This document shows positions 10,504 through 19,803 of a stretch of 64,000 nt of DNA, in pieces; the first letter of the stretch is position 1, and each line of letters opens with the position of its first letter. Source of the stretch: Nitrospinaceae bacterium. GTDB taxonomy: Bacteria; Nitrospinota; Nitrospinia; Nitrospinales; VA-1. The notes under the pieces are model-generated. The model did not search any database, was not told where the DNA came from, and saw nothing but the letters and a program-made list of their open reading frames with translations. The stretch covers positions 85,598 to 149,597 of the forward strand of contig JAJDAZ010000026.1 in the NCBI GenBank assembly GCA_029261595.1. Reading direction: 5' to 3'. The translations under genes and the position numbers were made by a program.

Positions 10504-11769
10504 TCAGGAGTTTGCCAATTGTTCCCGGACGGCTTTCGGTAAATCATTGGCGGGAAGTTCCTGTTGGGAACCGGTTTCCATGTCCTTCAATAAATATTTT
10601 CCGGATTTCAGTTCATTTTCACCGACGATCAGGGAAAACCGTGCAGCGGATTTGTTGGCTTTTCGCATCTGGCTTTTCATACTGCCTCCCGCATAATCCT
10701 GATCCACGGAAAAGCCTTCTTTGCGCAAATCGTGAATTAATTTGAAGGTGGGTTCTTTGGCCTCATCCCCCAGGCTGACCACAAAAATATCGGGCCGGGA
10801 TTCAAGGTCCACTTCCTTGCCAAAAGGTATGACGGATATCAACCGTTCCATTCCCAGCGCAAATCCGAAACAGGGGGTAGGGGGGCCTTCAAACTCCTCC
10901 ACCAGGGAATCGTAGCGACCCCCTCCGCAGATTGCGTTTTGCGCTCCCAGCCCGGTGGACACCACTTCAAACGTGGTGCGGGAGTAATAATCCAACCCGC
11001 GCACCAGCAGTGAGTTCAGAGAATAAGGAGTTCCAGTCGTATCCAGCAGGTTCTGCACCTGTTTGAAGTTGGTCTGGCAGGGTTCGCACAGGTGATCTTT
11101 GGTCTTTGGCAATTCTTTGGCGATTTCCCGATCGCGTTCGACCTTGCAGTCGAGAACCCGCAACGGATTTCGCTCATAACGTTGGTTGCAGTTTTGGCAA
11201 AGATCGTCCAAATGGGCGCGAATGGCGTCTTTCAGAGTTTCCCGGTATTTGGGCCGGCATTCGGCGCATCCCAGACTATTGATTTGCAGTTCCAGTTCCA
11301 TCAAACCCAATTCCCGGAAAAATTCTATCAGCAGGGTCATGACTTCGACATCGACTGCGGGATTGTCGGTTCCCATCGCTTCTATACCGATCTGATAAAA
11401 CTGACGGAACCGCCCGGCCTGCGGGCGTTCGTAGCGAAACATGGGGCCCATATAGTACAGTTTGACGACGGACGGCGGGTTGTACATTTTATGTTCTATA
11501 TAAGCCCGCACCACGGACGCGGTGCCTTCCGGACGCAGGGTGATTTGCTCGTCGCTCCGGTCGGTGAAGGTGTACATCTCTTTTTCCACGATGTCTGTGG
11601 TCTCGCCGATGCTTTTGGAAAACAGTGCGGTCTTTTCAAAAATGGGCAGGCGGATTTCCTTAAACCCGTATTTACTGAAGACGTTTCGGGCTATTTCCTC
11701 GACCCACTGCCATTTTTCAATGTCTCCGGGGAGGATGTCCTTGACGCCGCGAATGCTCTGAATTTTCAT
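10504..11769 (-). CDS. hisS: Histidyl-tRNA synthetase
   Basis: Class II aminoacyl-tRNA synthetase that charges tRNA-His in the cytosol. The 421 residues show class II motif 2 (RYERPQAGRFRQFYQ), the histidine-specific motifs QIGIEAMG, LVRGLDYYSRTTFEV and GGGRYDSLVEEF, and motif 3 (GFALGMERL). A C-terminal anticodon-binding domain begins around residue 330. The cysteine-bearing insertion (CAECRPKYRE, LCQNCNQRYERNPLRVLDCK) is the usual bacterial insertion. Length is normal. It starts with ATG and is followed by fur, 124 bases away on the same strand. Confidence 0.98.
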   Translation of the reverse strand: MKIQSIRGVKDILPGDIEKWQWVEEIARNVFSKYGFKEIRLPIFEKTALFSKSIGETTDIVEKEMYTFTDRSDEQITLRPEGTASVVRAYIEHKMYNPPSVVKLYYMGPMFRYERPQAGRFRQFYQIGIEAMGTDNPAVDVEVMTLLIEFFRELGLMELELQINSLGCAECRPKYRETLKDAIRAHLDDLCQNCNQRYERNPLRVLDCKVERDREIAKELPKTKDHLCEPCQTNFKQVQNLLDTTGTPYSLNSLLVRGLDYYSRTTFEVVSTGLGAQNAICGGGRYDSLVEEFEGPPTPCFGFALGMERLISVIPFGKEVDLESRPDIFVVSLGDEAKEPTFKLIHDLRKEGFSVDQDYAGGSMKSQMRKANKSAARFSLIVGENELKSGKYLLKDMETGSQQELPANDLPKAVREQLANS

Positions 11770-11827
11770 AGTGGGTCTGATGGACTCCCCGCAACGCGAG
11801 GAGGAAAAGTTTAAGGCTGACGTTCGC

Positions 11828-11870
11828 TTTGCTCACGAGCCCCAAAAAAATGTTTCACGCCGTGAGCAAA
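11828..11870. repeat. Inverted repeat in the hisS upstream region
   Basis: TTTGCTCACG and CGTGAGCAAA are perfect 10-base arms 23 bases apart, in the 220-base gap between hisS and fbp. It could act as the fbp terminator or a leader structure of hisS. The surrounding bases contain repeated GCGTAG(C/G)AG-GTCAGG-like words (11890, 11975) that look like decayed repetitive DNA. Confidence 0.5.
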
Positions 11871-11989
11871 CTCGTTCTCCGCGTAGGAGTCAGGGTCACG
11901 CTTGCTGGAAGGAGGAATAATTTTATACAAAGCAGGGTTCAGTAAACCATAAACTCATAGCACGTTAATATTTCCCCCCGCGTAGCGGG

Positions 11990-13009
11990 TCAGGCTGATT
12001 TTCCACAATCAGAAGGTGTGGCCAGGTGTTTCTCAGCCATATCTATAATTTCCGTACTGCCAATATAAAGGGGAACGCGTTGATGAATTTCTGTCGGAAC
12101 CATATCCAGAATATTTTGTTCCCCGGTGGTTGCCCGGCCTCCAGCGTCATTGACGATGAACGCCAAAGGAGCGGCCTCGAATGCGAAGCGCAATTTCCCG
12201 TTCGGATTATTTTTGTCCCGGGGATACATGAAAATTCCGCCCTTCAGCAAAGTCCGGTGGAAATCGGAAACAAGAGTGCCAATATAGCGCAATCGGTAGG
12301 GCCGGTTCGTGGCCTCATCTTTATCTTTTAAATAGTTGATTAAATTTTTCTGTTCCTCGCACCAAATTTCAGTGTTCCCCTCGTTGATGCTGTAAGTGGA
12401 ACCCTGTGAGGGAATCTTGATATCCGGATGGGAAAGGAAGAACTCTCCCAGAGAGGGATCAAGCGTGAAGCCGTGTACGCCCCGTCCGGAAGTATACACA
12501 AACATGGTGCTGGACCCATATATGACATATCCTGCGGCGACCTGTTGATCTCCCTTTTGCAATAAGTCCTCATCCTCCACTTTATCGCCTGGGGTCTTCT
12601 TTTTGTATACTGAAAATATTGTTCCGATGCCCACGTTGACATCGATGTTGGAAGAACCATCCAGCGGGTCCATCATAAAAATATATTTTCCGGGATTTCT
12701 GTCGGGAGGGATGATAACCGGATATTCCAACTCTTCCGATGTGATCGCGCAAACCGTTTCCGACTGGCCGATGATTTTGGTGAAGGTCATGTCGGCAAAC
12801 TCGTCCAGTTTCTGAACCTCTTCTCCCTGGACATTGATTTTCCCGGTCAATCCAAGAATGTCTTCGCCGATGCCCGCCTTGTTTACTTCGAGCGAGACTA
12901 TTTTAGAAGCCACCATGATCTCGTTCATCAGGCTGGTGAATTCTCCGGTGGCGCCGGGATTCATTTTTTCCTGCTGGCGGACATGTTGGACTAACGTGGT
13001 TCTTTGCAT
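11990..13009 (-). CDS. fbp: Class I fructose-1,6-bisphosphatase
   Basis: Hydrolyses fructose 1,6-bisphosphate to fructose 6-phosphate, the committed step of gluconeogenesis and of the Calvin cycle when present. The 339-residue protein carries SEELEYP (metal ligand region), the metal-binding MDPLDGSSNIDVNVGIGTIF, a sugar-phosphate loop around RLRYIGTLVSDFHRTLLKGG and KLRFAFEAAPLAFIVNDAGG. Length is that of the standard class I enzyme. It reads the same way as typA upstream and hisS downstream but the gaps (150-220 bases) suggest separate promoters. Together with acs it fits growth on acetate-like carbon with gluconeogenesis. Confidence 0.97.
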   Translation of the reverse strand: MQRTTLVQHVRQQEKMNPGATGEFTSLMNEIMVASKIVSLEVNKAGIGEDILGLTGKINVQGEEVQKLDEFADMTFTKIIGQSETVCAITSEELEYPVIIPPDRNPGKYIFMMDPLDGSSNIDVNVGIGTIFSVYKKKTPGDKVEDEDLLQKGDQQVAAGYVIYGSSTMFVYTSGRGVHGFTLDPSLGEFFLSHPDIKIPSQGSTYSINEGNTEIWCEEQKNLINYLKDKDEATNRPYRLRYIGTLVSDFHRTLLKGGIFMYPRDKNNPNGKLRFAFEAAPLAFIVNDAGGRATTGEQNILDMVPTEIHQRVPLYIGSTEIIDMAEKHLATPSDCGKSA

Positions 13010-13161
13010 TTAGATCGAACTCTTTTAATTTTGAAATTTGAAGATAGTGGATCGAATCGACCACTCTTAAAGTCGAAGGAAAATTTGGGAGATTTTACCT
13101 TATTTTAATAAGTACAGCAATGAATTAGACACCCACTAAATTTACCCCCTGAAAAGCCAGG

Positions 13162-14991
13162 TTATGCAACCGAAGCCTTACTTGACCGGGAATTGCGCTT
13201 CCGGTCGTTTTCATCAAGCAATCTTTTGCGCAAGCGAATGCTGGTCGGCGTGATTTCCGCCAGTTCGTCCTCATTGAGGAATCCCAGTATTTGCTCGAGA
13301 CTCATGTTTTTTGGAGGCGTGAGTATAACATTTACATCCGATCCCGAAGCTCGCATATTGGTCAATTTTTTTTCCTTGCAGACATTGACCACAAGATCGT
13401 TGTCTTTATTGTTCTCGCCCACTATTTGACCAAGATAGACCTGCGTTCCCGGTCCTACCAGTAAACTCCCTCTTTCCTGTAGATTGAACAGGGAGAATCC
13501 GGTGGTTTTGCCGGTATCCATTGAAATTAGAACGCCATTAATTCTGGAAGCGATTTCTCCGCAGTAAGGGATAAAGTTATGAAAATTTCGATTGATGATT
13601 CCCGTGCCTTTTGTCAGGGTCAGGAATTCAGAAGTGAAACCGAACAACCCGCGAGTGGGCACGACAAACTCGAGCCTGAGGGAACCTTCTCCCATGGGGG
13701 CCATGTTTTTGAGAGTGGCTTTTCTCTTGCCCATGGTCTCCATCACAGTTCCCATAAAGGCTTCTTCCAGATCAAGGGTGATAAACTCTTCCGGTTCCAG
13801 TTTTTTCCCATCTTCCTCTTTCATGACCACCTCGGGCCGGGAAATGGAAAACTCGAAACCTTCTCGGCGCATGGTTTCAATGAGAATCGTCAGATGTAAC
13901 TCTCCTCTGCCGGAAACTTTGAAAGTGTCCTGGGCCTCCGTGGTACTCACCCTAAGAGAGACATTCGATTTTACTTCCCTGAACAAACGTTCCCGCAATT
14001 GCCGGGAAGTCACAAATTTCCCTTCCTTGCCAGCGAAAGGGGAGGTGTTGGCCATGAAATTAATTGAAAGTGTAGGCTCATCAATTTCAATAAGGGGAAG
14101 CGCTTCCGGATTGGCGCTTTCGGCAATAGTTTCACCGATGTCCACGTCCTTCATCCCGGCGATGCAAATGATGTCGCCCATGACCGCGCTGGTAGCTTCC
14201 ACTTTTTGAAGACCCTCAAAAGCCAGTAACTTTGAAATCTTGAACTGCTCCATATCCCCCGAACGCTTGATCAACGTGTAACTGTCTTTCAGGTGAATGG
14301 TGCCACGAGAAATTTTTCCGATGGCCATTCGTCCCAGATAATCGCTGTAATCAATGGAAGACACCAGCATTTGAAAGGAACCCTCGACATCTCCCTCATC
14401 CTCGGCCACTTTATCGATGATGAGATCGAGTACCGGGCGCATGTCCCCGTCCGGGTCATTGGGTTCCAGACGGGAAATTCCATTCTTGGCGGACGTGTAG
14501 ATGATGGAAAAGTCCAACTGCTCATCGGTGGCGTTCAAGCTCACGAACAGATCGAACACCTGATTGACGACCCGTTCCGGATCGGCGCCATTTCTGTCGA
14601 TTTTATTGACGACCAGAATAGGCTTGAGACCTAGATCCAGAGATTTTTTGAGAACAAAGCGGGTTTGCGGCATCGGCCCTTCCACGGCATCGACTAAAAG
14701 GAGAACTCCATTTACCATTTTTAGGATACGTTCCACCTCGCCGCCAAAATCCGCATGGCCGGGAGTGTCGACGATATTTATTTTGTAGCCGTTGTAACGG
14801 ATCGCGGCGTTTTTGGAAAAAATGGTGATTCCGCGCTCGCGCTCCAGCTCGTTGCTGTCCATGATAAGGTCGCCAGTGACTTCATTGTCCCGGAACATGC
14901 CGCTTTGGCGCAGGAGGGTATCGACCAGTGTGGTTTTCCCGTGATCGACGTGGGCGATGATGCCAACATTTCTAATTTTCTCTTGGTTCAT
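13162..14991 (-). CDS. typA: Ribosome-associated GTPase TypA/BipA
   Basis: Translational GTPase of the EF-G superfamily that binds the ribosome and helps large-subunit assembly and stress or cold adaptation. The 609-residue chain begins with the P-loop [10 protein letters not shown] at 13-22. It continues with RERGITI (switch I), [12 protein letters not shown] (G3) and NKIDR (G4), then has the beta-barrel domain, two alpha/beta domains and the TypA-specific C-terminal domain ([29 protein letters not shown]). Nothing is missing. The following 600 bases on the upstream side carry a palindromic repeat and no gene. Confidence 0.98.
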   Translation of the reverse strand: MNQEKIRNVGIIAHVDHGKTTLVDTLLRQSGMFRDNEVTGDLIMDSNELERERGITIFSKNAAIRYNGYKINIVDTPGHADFGGEVERILKMVNGVLLLVDAVEGPMPQTRFVLKKSLDLGLKPILVVNKIDRNGADPERVVNQVFDLFVSLNATDEQLDFSIIYTSAKNGISRLEPNDPDGDMRPVLDLIIDKVAEDEGDVEGSFQMLVSSIDYSDYLGRMAIGKISRGTIHLKDSYTLIKRSGDMEQFKISKLLAFEGLQKVEATSAVMGDIICIAGMKDVDIGETIAESANPEALPLIEIDEPTLSINFMANTSPFAGKEGKFVTSRQLRERLFREVKSNVSLRVSTTEAQDTFKVSGRGELHLTILIETMRREGFEFSISRPEVVMKEEDGKKLEPEEFITLDLEEAFMGTVMETMGKRKATLKNMAPMGEGSLRLEFVVPTRGLFGFTSEFLTLTKGTGIINRNFHNFIPYCGEIASRINGVLISMDTGKTTGFSLFNLQERGSLLVGPGTQVYLGQIVGENNKDNDLVVNVCKEKKLTNMRASGSDVNVILTPPKNMSLEQILGFLNEDELAEITPTSIRLRKRLLDENDRKRNSRSSKASVA

Positions 14992-15120
14992 ATTTTAATA
15001 ATCCTTTACCTTCAATAAATGGAGCTTACCTTAATACGCTTCCTAATCAGGGAGTGAACAATTAGACTAATATTCTATCGGCTGTTTTACGAACCATTAA
15101 TTTACGATAACCGTCTACCC

Positions 15121-15193
15121 CGTCATTGCGAGCAAAGCGAAGCAATCCAGAACCCCTGGATCGCCACACCGCTTAAAGCGGCTCGCGATGACG
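15121..15193. repeat. REP/BIME-like palindromic repeat
   Basis: The outer arms CGTCATTGCGAGC and GCTCGCGATGACG are complementary at 12 of 13 positions. An inner ATCCAG/CTGGAT stem completes a cruciform-like unit of 73 bases. The words CATTGCGAGC and AGCGAAGCAATCC match a repetitive palindrome seen in many bacterial genomes (recalled, not searched). It sits upstream of typA. Confidence 0.75.
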
Positions 15194-15614
15194 TTTTGGG
15201 TCGTCTCAGAATGCCATATGCAATTCATATTTACCCAACCCATTACTTGCTAAACATTAAAGCTGGGTGTTAACGGCCTCAGGGAGGAAACGCTGTCAGC
15301 AGAAAAATTGATGGTTTTCCATGGGATGCATAATGATACAGGATGGACCAACGTTAACAATGATATCAGATTATTGGGAATTCCCCAAATCAGTTTTTCA
15401 TTGTTGTATAAGTTATTGAATAGGTTATTATTTCCGTTATTGGCTTTGATTATGGAAGTAAGCTTTGAAACGCGATGGGCATTTCTGTTCCTGGAAAATT
15501 TTGGGGTGTTATGATTTGGTCATCATTAAACTGGGGATAAACGAACTATAGGCCTAACAGGGTAATTTATGCTGATCTATATAAAAAATCAGGATTGCCC
15601 AACCAAGAGGTGAC
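15194..15614. other. Gene-poor stretch of 421 bases
   Basis: AT-rich sequence between the palindromic repeat and the membrane-protein gene. A 68-codon frame at 15308-15514 has no ribosome-binding site or family resemblance and I do not support it. The segment probably contains the promoter of the gene at 15615, and CCAAGAGGTGAC just before that ATG supplies a weak ribosome-binding site. Nothing else seen. Confidence 0.5.
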
Positions 15615-16409
15615 ATGGAACCCATAAGACAACTCTTCTTCGTGGACAAGCAAGACTGGATAGGTTCTAAAGTGTGGGCTTATTTAGTGGCTAATCCAGC
15701 TTTTCTACTTACAACCTTGTATGTAATTGTCAGTGGGCTAGGGCTTTTGTACGAATATGTGCTCTTTAGTAAATTTGGAGTCAATATTTTGGATTACTCC
15801 GAAGCTGCGGATTTTTTTCTTGCAGCCTTCAAACACCCCGACATATTTTTGTTATCTTTTATAATTTCCGGTAGTTTCCTTTTTTATCGAGTCCTTGCTA
15901 ATTTTGCAAGTCAACAAAATAACATTTATCTACGTATTTTTCTGCTTTTGTTTTGCTGGTTGGGCTTGTTTCGACGTGAGGTTCTTTTGCCTTTAGGGGT
16001 AGTATATTTTTTCTATTTCTATGTCGTCTTGGTAGGCCTTGAAGCCCAAAACCTTTTACATATATCAAATACCATTGTCAAAATTAGTTCCGAGTCCGAT
16101 AAGCAGCAAAAAATCCGGCTTATTCCGATAGGAACAACAGAGAAATTTATTTTTGGAATTCCCTTCTCCGATGAAATTTCCCGAATGAGGCAAAGGAGCT
16201 GTTTTGAAGAAACAGCTCCGCCAATAACGGCAATTCCATTCACGAAAATTGTAAGAATTGAATATCAAAATTCAAACGAAGGATGGAAACAATCCTTTTA
16301 CAATAAGTTCATATTACCTTTGAAGAAAATATTTTTTCTTCCCCGTTATAAAAATAAACCACCTTGCCCATCCCCTCAGATTAAAACCACTCCTCCGAAT
16401 CCCACTTAA
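15615..16409 (+). CDS. Multi-pass membrane protein with cytoplasmic tail, unknown
   Basis: A 264-residue protein with about four membrane segments (residues about 30-50, 77-92, 105-120, 124-142) and a charged C-terminal tail. Between the first two segments is an acidic/aromatic loop (SKFGVNILDYSEA). The tail contains QKIRLIPIGTTEKFIFGIP. Loop and tail are arranged as in the membrane protein encoded at 8896-9720, so the two may belong to one divergent family. Composition is AT-rich relative to typA and the GDPD gene around it. Function not recognised. Confidence 0.75.
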   Translation: MEPIRQLFFVDKQDWIGSKVWAYLVANPAFLLTTLYVIVSGLGLLYEYVLFSKFGVNILDYSEAADFFLAAFKHPDIFLLSFIISGSFLFYRVLANFASQQNNIYLRIFLLLFCWLGLFRREVLLPLGVVYFFYFYVVLVGLEAQNLLHISNTIVKISSESDKQQKIRLIPIGTTEKFIFGIPFSDEISRMRQRSCFEETAPPITAIPFTKIVRIEYQNSNEGWKQSFYNKFILPLKKIFFLPRYKNKPPCPSPQIKTTPPNPT

Positions 16410-16530
16410 GGTTTTAACCCATCCTCTTGAAATAATACCAACTACAGTAAGTTCCAGTATAATGGCGAAGGCTCGATTTTTCCTGCGACTCCCCCCTGGT
16501 CTGATCATGACAAGTAAAAGGAAAAAGGGA

Positions 16531-17574
16531 ATGAAGGTCTTCGTCTGCTTCTGGGTGGTATTGATCCTTTTGGACAGTACCAGCAACTATGGCCTGGCGA
16601 AATGCCCCACAAGGATGGGCTCTGTTTATACCTCGGAGCATTTTTCAGTGATTGCACGTAGAGGCTCGGTCACCAAATTCCCTGAAAACACCCTTCCTGC
16701 TTTTCAGGAGGCTTTGGCTGTGGATGGAGCCAACTCTCTGGAAGTCGATCTATCCATGACAAAGGATGGCAAGGTTATTCTCTGGCACGATTGGGACCCG
16801 GACAGCCCGATGGCCCTGATCCGCCAGAAGAGAGGGGAGGCGGTTGAAAAGTACAAGCCTTTTGGTCCTCCTTCAGGGGAGCCAAGGTGGAGAAAAAAAG
16901 TCAGTGAACTCACCTTGGCGGAATTCAGGGATCATTTCGGATATCAGGATAAAATCACCCATACCAGAGCAAAGGTTGAAATCCCGACTCTGCAGGATTT
17001 TATGGGCTGGGCGGCGAGTCAGGATAAACTCAAGCTGGTGCTGTTGAAGTTGAAGGTTCCGGAGGATGAAAGTCGCTTGGCTCCGGTCATGCTCGAAGAA
17101 ATCAGAAGAATTGTCGGCGGCATGAATCCTGCGCCGCGTTTTCAAGTGATATTATTGACCCCCTATAAAGAAGTTTTAAACAGGGTGAGAAAAAAATTCG
17201 ATGAATTTTTATTTTCCTTTGACCGGGAAATTCCTCCTGTCGGGGTGGTCAATTATCATGGCTTCACCACCGTTCCCAGCGCCATGGATTTAGAAAACAG
17301 TTATGCGAGTATCGGGTTCCCGCTTGCTGAAACTATTCCCGAAAACCCGACCCCGGACCCATGGTTGGTCTATAAATTTATTTTAACTCTGGACTTCAGG
17401 ATTCGCGATAACTACAAAAAAAGCACATCCAATTATATTAAAATTATTAGCTGGACATTTAATGACGAGAAAAAAATGCGCTGTCTGATCAATCTGGGGG
17501 TCGATGGGATTGTGACGGACAATCCGAAAGCGTTACGAAAAATTGCCCTGGATATGGGAAAAATCCTGGATTGA
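16531..17574 (+). CDS. GDPD-like exported protein with altered catalytic His
   Basis: A glycerophosphodiester phosphodiesterase-fold (TIM barrel) protein of 347 residues from ATG 16531. I prefer this start because AAGGAAAAAGGGA precedes it and a signal peptide (MKVFVCFWVVLILL) follows; the frame is open upstream to 16462. It keeps PENTLPAFQEA, the metal ligands in LEVDLSMTKDG, the second catalytic His in ILWHDWDP, and the C-terminal SWTFN and VDGIVTDNP. However, the first catalytic His of the universal HRG motif is Arg: the codon at 16657-16659 is CGT, giving A-R-R-G. It is probably inactive as a canonical phosphodiesterase, or has another substrate. Confidence 0.85.
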   Translation: MKVFVCFWVVLILLDSTSNYGLAKCPTRMGSVYTSEHFSVIARRGSVTKFPENTLPAFQEALAVDGANSLEVDLSMTKDGKVILWHDWDPDSPMALIRQKRGEAVEKYKPFGPPSGEPRWRKKVSELTLAEFRDHFGYQDKITHTRAKVEIPTLQDFMGWAASQDKLKLVLLKLKVPEDESRLAPVMLEEIRRIVGGMNPAPRFQVILLTPYKEVLNRVRKKFDEFLFSFDREIPPVGVVNYHGFTTVPSAMDLENSYASIGFPLAETIPENPTPDPWLVYKFILTLDFRIRDNYKKSTSNYIKIISWTFNDEKKMRCLINLGVDGIVTDNPKALRKIALDMGKILD

Positions 17575-17605
17575 GAAGGTATTCATATTTAATCCTGTTC
17601 AACGC

Positions 17606-17632
17606 AGGTAAACGCGTGGCACGCGTTTACCT
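17606..17632. terminator. Perfect hairpin between convergent genes
   Basis: AGGTAAACGCGT and ACGCGTTTACCT form a 12-bp perfect stem with a 3-base loop (GGC), between the stop of the GDPD-like gene (17574) and that of the cytochrome gene (17691). No T-run follows, so it is a candidate bidirectional terminator. Confidence 0.55.
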
Positions 17633-17690
17633 TGAATGGAAGGATGCGGATGATTTAATCGGCAGAAGGAAAAGTTTGATCAAACGAAAA

Positions 17691-18398
17691 TTACCTGAAG
17701 CATTTGTGCACCCTCACGGAAATGAGGGACAGGTATTTTTCGGTATCCTCCGGGCTCACCTCGTTTTGCGCCAATCGAATGAGGGTGCGGGTGACTTTGC
17801 GGGAAGACAAGGCCTTTTTGACTTTCCATGATTTGGGGATGATATAAAGCAGGCTCCCTTTCTTTTTAACTTCGATCAGCTCGGGATTTTCCACTTCTAC
17901 CTTAAATTTGGCGCCGCTCATTTTGGTGTCCACTATCTGGGTGTCCATGAGGCAGGCATTGACAGTGAGATAATTTTTGGCCAGAAACGAACGCAAATAA
18001 GCAGTCACTTCTTCGACCTGAGTTTCGCTGAGTTCGAAGCTGGGCATGCCGGTTTCGGAAATTCCATTGTGGATGGCTGACCGAATCGAATGGTCGGAAA
18101 TGCGGCTCATCACTTTGGCATCGGTAAAGTCCCGCGGTTTGGGGTCGAGCCCTTCCGCAAGAAACCCGTTGCCGTCTCCCTGAATGCCGTGGCACATCAC
18201 GCAACCCATTTCCTGATAAATCAGTTCGCCTTTGGAAGTTGGTTTGGGTTCCGGCAAGTCACTGAACTGCTTGTAGCCGGTCAATGCGTTTGCATTGGCG
18301 CTAAACAGTAACATGGTTACTACGGAAACGGTCCTCACCGCACCTTTAAAAAAACCGGCAAACTTGAAAAAAGTCTCGTGCTTCATGAATTCTGTCAC
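17691..18398 (-). CDS. Exported mono-heme c-type cytochrome
   Basis: A 235-residue periplasmic electron carrier. An N-terminal signal segment ends around ANANA (residue 38). The heme site is C66-V-M-C-H70, and a likely axial Met118 lies in GMPSFELSE, followed by the closing helix VEEVTAYLRSFLA. This is a class I cytochrome c domain of about 90 residues (50-140). The remaining 95 residues (VNACLMDTQIV, a beta-rich stretch, and a basic C terminus) match nothing I recognise and may be a docking domain. The start may be internal, at Met5. Neighbours give no redox partner. Confidence 0.9.
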   Translation of the reverse strand: MTEFMKHETFFKFAGFFKGAVRTVSVVTMLLFSANANALTGYKQFSDLPEPKPTSKGELIYQEMGCVMCHGIQGDGNGFLAEGLDPKPRDFTDAKVMSRISDHSIRSAIHNGISETGMPSFELSETQVEEVTAYLRSFLAKNYLTVNACLMDTQIVDTKMSGAKFKVEVENPELIEVKKKGSLLYIIPKSWKVKKALSSRKVTRTLIRLAQNEVSPEDTEKYLSLISVRVHKCFR

Positions 18399-18779
18399 CT
18401 TTTCGAAATATTAATATTTGCTATGTTTTCATAGGCTTGTTCCTACCGGATTCAGGTAGAGCCGATCTAATATGCACTCCTTATGCCAATATATGACCTG
18501 GAAAGGGATTCTGCGTAACCAGCGTTTTTTTAAGGACACTTCAGGAGGTAGGCTAATAACTCATTGATATTACATAAATTTTTTGACAAAAACCGGACGA
18601 CGATGTATCAATTTTTCACACTTAGAGACCATTTTCAAAACGGTTGTCTTACATTGGAGGGATTAAACAACTTCCACCGGACCTCTCTTTTGGTGTGCAG
18701 TTATATTATTGAAAAAATAGAATTTACCTTAAGTTTAAGTATAATAGCAATGGTTAAATATTAATCGGATTAATTTTTC
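18399..18779. other. Intergenic region of 381 bases
   Basis: AT-rich gap between the divergent cytochrome and Xer recombinase genes. It should hold both promoters. The best sigma-70-like match is at 18583-18611 (listed separately). A 66-codon frame at 18564-18764 lacks support. Confidence 0.5.
18583..18611 (+). promoter_or_regulatory. Sigma-70-like promoter candidate
   Basis: TTGACA, a 17-base spacer and TATCAA match -35 and -10 consensus well. It points toward the Xer recombinase gene, whose ATG is about 160 bases further on, implying a long leader. Sequence match only. Confidence 0.4.
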
Positions 18780-19661
18780 ATGGAAAATATCCTCAAAAAC
18801 TATACAAATTTCTTAAAAATTGAAAAACGATATTCTGCCAATACGGTGGAAGCATATCGTCGGGATATTTCCCGATTTCTGCAATTTGCAGGGGAGGGTC
18901 CGGTGGAAGCATTTGACTCAACGCAGATACGCTCCTATTTATTGAAATGCCTGGAAGAGGGGCGCAATTCCAGATCAACCGCCCGGTATTTGTCATCGTT
19001 GAAATCATTCTTCAATTTTTTGTGCGCGGAGGATTACCTCAAGGATAATCCGGCTAAAATCCTGGAATCCCCCAAATTGTGGCGCAAGCTCCCCAACGTC
19101 ATCAGTCTGGATGAGGTGGAAGCGCTTCTTGCCTGTCCCGATCCGAAAACCCTCAACGGAATCCGCGATAAAGCCATGCTGGAGGTGCTTTATGCCACAG
19201 GGCTCCGGGTTTCCGAGTTGGTTTCCTTAAAAGTGAGCGATGTGGACCTTCAGGTCGGGTTTTTGAGATCGCTGGGGAAGGGATCGAAAGAGCGGGTGGT
19301 TCCTTTAGGAGCGGTCGCCCAGGAAGCGGTGCAGGATTATTTGGACGTCGCCCGCCGGAGCCTGTTGAATGGGAAAACGGCTCACGAGCTATTTATCACC
19401 CGACTGGGGCGCAAAATGACCCGTCAGTGTTTCTGGAAAACGCTTAAAACCTATGCCCTGAAAGCCAATCTCAAATCAAGCGTTTCTCCGCACACCTTGC
19501 GGCATGCATTTGCCACCCATCTTCTGGAGCGGGGGGCCGATTTGCGCTCGGTTCAGGAAATGCTGGGTCATTCGGATATTTCCACCACACAGATTTACAC
19601 CCATATCCTTCAGGACAGGATGCGGGCGGTGCATGATAAATTTCACCCCCGCGCCGGATGA
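18780..19661 (+). CDS. XerC/XerD-type tyrosine recombinase
   Basis: Site-specific recombinase of 293 residues, the size of XerC/XerD, which resolve chromosome dimers at dif during division. The N-terminal SAM-like core-binding domain (1-95) precedes a catalytic domain with the full set of residues: R143 (TGLRVSEL), K167 (GKGSKER), H238 and R241 (PHTLRHAFATHLLERG), H264 (MLGHSDIS) and nucleophile Y273 (TTQIYTH). Chromosomal context and lack of mobile genes nearby favour a housekeeping Xer rather than a phage integrase. I cannot tell C from D here. Confidence 0.93.
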   Translation: MENILKNYTNFLKIEKRYSANTVEAYRRDISRFLQFAGEGPVEAFDSTQIRSYLLKCLEEGRNSRSTARYLSSLKSFFNFLCAEDYLKDNPAKILESPKLWRKLPNVISLDEVEALLACPDPKTLNGIRDKAMLEVLYATGLRVSELVSLKVSDVDLQVGFLRSLGKGSKERVVPLGAVAQEAVQDYLDVARRSLLNGKTAHELFITRLGRKMTRQCFWKTLKTYALKANLKSSVSPHTLRHAFATHLLERGADLRSVQEMLGHSDISTTQIYTHILQDRMRAVHDKFHPRAG

Positions 19662-19803
19662 AGGCAGGCTGAATAGTTTGGTTAAATACATTTTTCTTGA
19701 CTGGTATTTTATTTACAGCTAACATCCACCTACCTGAATATCCTTCCCTTGAACCCACGGATATTTAAAGAGTTCTTAAAATTCCGTTCTTCCTGATCGA
19801 CGT

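Noticed and set aside
11092..11814. 240-codon frame opposite hisS
   Set aside because: Antisense to hisS; no start signal or domain.
13592..14209. 205-codon frame opposite typA
   Set aside because: Low-complexity Ser/Arg/Thr-rich translation typical of an antisense frame; typA is certain.
15308..15514. 68-codon frame in the typA upstream gap
   Set aside because: No ribosome-binding site, no recognisable motif, AT-rich intergenic composition.
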